A stretch of 33,004 nt of DNA from Alphaproteobacteria bacterium (lineage in GTDB: Bacteria > Pseudomonadota > Alphaproteobacteria > UBA11136). Where the stretch lies: positions 6,613 to 39,616 of the forward strand of contig JASLYJ010000014.1 of NCBI GenBank assembly GCA_030739855.1, given 5' to 3'. The notes under the pieces are model-generated. The model ran no database searches. It saw only the letters and a program-made list of their open reading frames with translations, and was not told the origin of the DNA. The position numbers and the translations under genes are program-made. This document shows, one piece after another, positions 31,958-33,004 of this stretch. How positions within the stretch are numbered: the stretch's first letter is position 1; every line of letters starts with the position of its first letter.

Positions 31958-32848
31958 TTAATACGAAATTCTTCTTACCGGAGCAACGCTCATTTCACTC
32001 CTTATTTCCAGAAGATCCTGCCAAGCCTTTTGTTTCTGGGCCGGCGAACGCAGCAGATAGGCGGGATGGAAGACGGCCCGCGCCTTGACGGGGCAGTTTA
32101 AGCCGGGGCTGGCATAGTCGAACCACTGGCCGCGCAGCTTCATGATGCCTTCCTTGCGGCCGAGCAGCGTTTTAGCTGCGGTGCCTCCCACCAGGACTAG
32201 GATATAGGGTGCCACCAGCTCGATCTGGCGTTCAACGAAGGGTAGGCACAGCAAAATCTCGTCCGGTGTCGGGTTGCGGTTGCCGGGTGGCCGCCAGGGC
32301 AGGATATTGCTGATATAGGCGCTGTCCCGGTCAAGGCTGATGGCGGCTAACATGCGGTCGAGAAGTTGGCCGCTGACCCCCACAAAGGGACGCCCCAGAC
32401 GGTCTTCGTCGGCACCCGGCGCCTCGCCCACGAACATGATGAGGGACTCGGGGTTGCCATCGCCGAAAACCGTGTTGGTGGCGGTCTTTTTCAGGCTGCA
32501 TCCTTCGAAGCTGCACAGCTTTTCAGCCAGTTCTTCCATACTTTCCGCGGAATGGGCTAGACTACGGGCGTCATGCATAGCCTCATCAGTGGTGTGGAGT
32601 CTGGGCGGCGGCGCGACGTCTGAATCTGGGGAGAGCCTTGGCATCGCCGCCGCCCTGCCCTTGTTTATTCCCCGCGCCATGTCCCCACTTTTCGTTGGAT
32701 TTTTAAGGATTTGCGGCGGGCTCGCTTGGCACTGGCGCTGTCCCGCTTGGGCGTGATAGTGGTTGACGGGGTGATCGAGAACCGCCTCGTCGGCCCCGGC
32801 CTCCATTTGCCACAACAGGAGTTTCGTAAGATCGGCGTCGGCGTTCAT
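31958..32848 (-). CDS. Family-4-like uracil-DNA glycosylase
   Basis: GCSLKKTATNTVFGDGNPESLIMFVGEAPGADEDRLGRPFVGVSGQLLDRML, ILPWRPPGNRNPTPDEI, VFHPAYLLRSPAQK. Confidence 0.93.
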   Translation of the reverse strand: MNADADLTKLLLWQMEAGADEAVLDHPVNHYHAQAGQRQCQASPPQILKNPTKSGDMARGINKGRAAAMPRLSPDSDVAPPPRLHTTDEAMHDARSLAHSAESMEELAEKLCSFEGCSLKKTATNTVFGDGNPESLIMFVGEAPGADEDRLGRPFVGVSGQLLDRMLAAISLDRDSAYISNILPWRPPGNRNPTPDEILLCLPFVERQIELVAPYILVLVGGTAAKTLLGRKEGIMKLRGQWFDYASPGLNCPVKARAVFHPAYLLRSPAQKQKAWQDLLEIRSEMSVAPVRRISY

Positions 32849-32906
32849 AGCGCGAGTTTAGCACGGTCGGCGGCCGCTGCCGACAGACTTTGACAAGAGA
32901 ATCACC

Positions 32907-33004
32907 ATGCAGCGTGAGATCATGGAATACGATGTAGTTATCGTTGGTGCCGGCCCGTCCGGGCTCTCGGCCGCTATCCGCATGAAGCAGCTGGGCCGGG
33001 AAGC
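32907..33004 (+). CDS. Electron transfer flavoprotein-ubiquinone oxidoreductase, N-terminal fragment (3'-truncated by window edge)
   Basis: [35 protein letters not shown]-binding GxGxxG; adjacency to UDG is common in alphaproteobacteria. Confidence 0.8.
   Translation, partial: MQREIMEYDVVIVGAGPSGLSAAIRMKQLGRE

Overview
This 33 kb window looks like ordinary, gene-dense alphaproteobacterial chromosome, possibly Rhodospirillales-like; lineage is inferred from gene content and order only. Left to right it holds: the 3' end of ctaB; an aa3-type cytochrome c oxidase operon (coxB, coxA, a 36-aa CoxF-like ORF, ctaG, coxC, DUF983, SURF1); thrC and an M16 peptidase; YqgE; a DsbD/ScsB-like protein and a peroxiredoxin; rnhA and thrB; a CDGSH iron-sulfur protein; the F0 ATP synthase operon (atpI-B-E-F'-F); smc, a DsbA-like gene and dciA/DUF721; a PepSY gene with a two-component system; ccrM, rnhB and a KefB-type antiporter; a TIGR04283/TIGR04282 glycosyltransferase pair; a small membrane protein; moaB, a soluble lytic transglycosylase and a family-4-like UDG; and the start of an ETF-ubiquinone oxidoreductase. 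I saw no CRISPR array, transposon, prophage, tRNA or rRNA, and no convincing new multigene system. The observations worth a second look are small: a His-to-Asp change at a predicted cluster ligand in the CDGSH protein, an orphan minus-strand terminator suggesting an sRNA or leader, three GANTC sites around the ccrM promoter region, an in-frame (CCT)7 octaproline tract at the start of AtpI, G7-G9 tracts (including C9 in dsbA), mutually exclusive hairpins between dciA and dsbA, a compact SMC, and a UDG missing half of the canonical Fe-S cysteines. All family calls come from motif recognition, not database searches.
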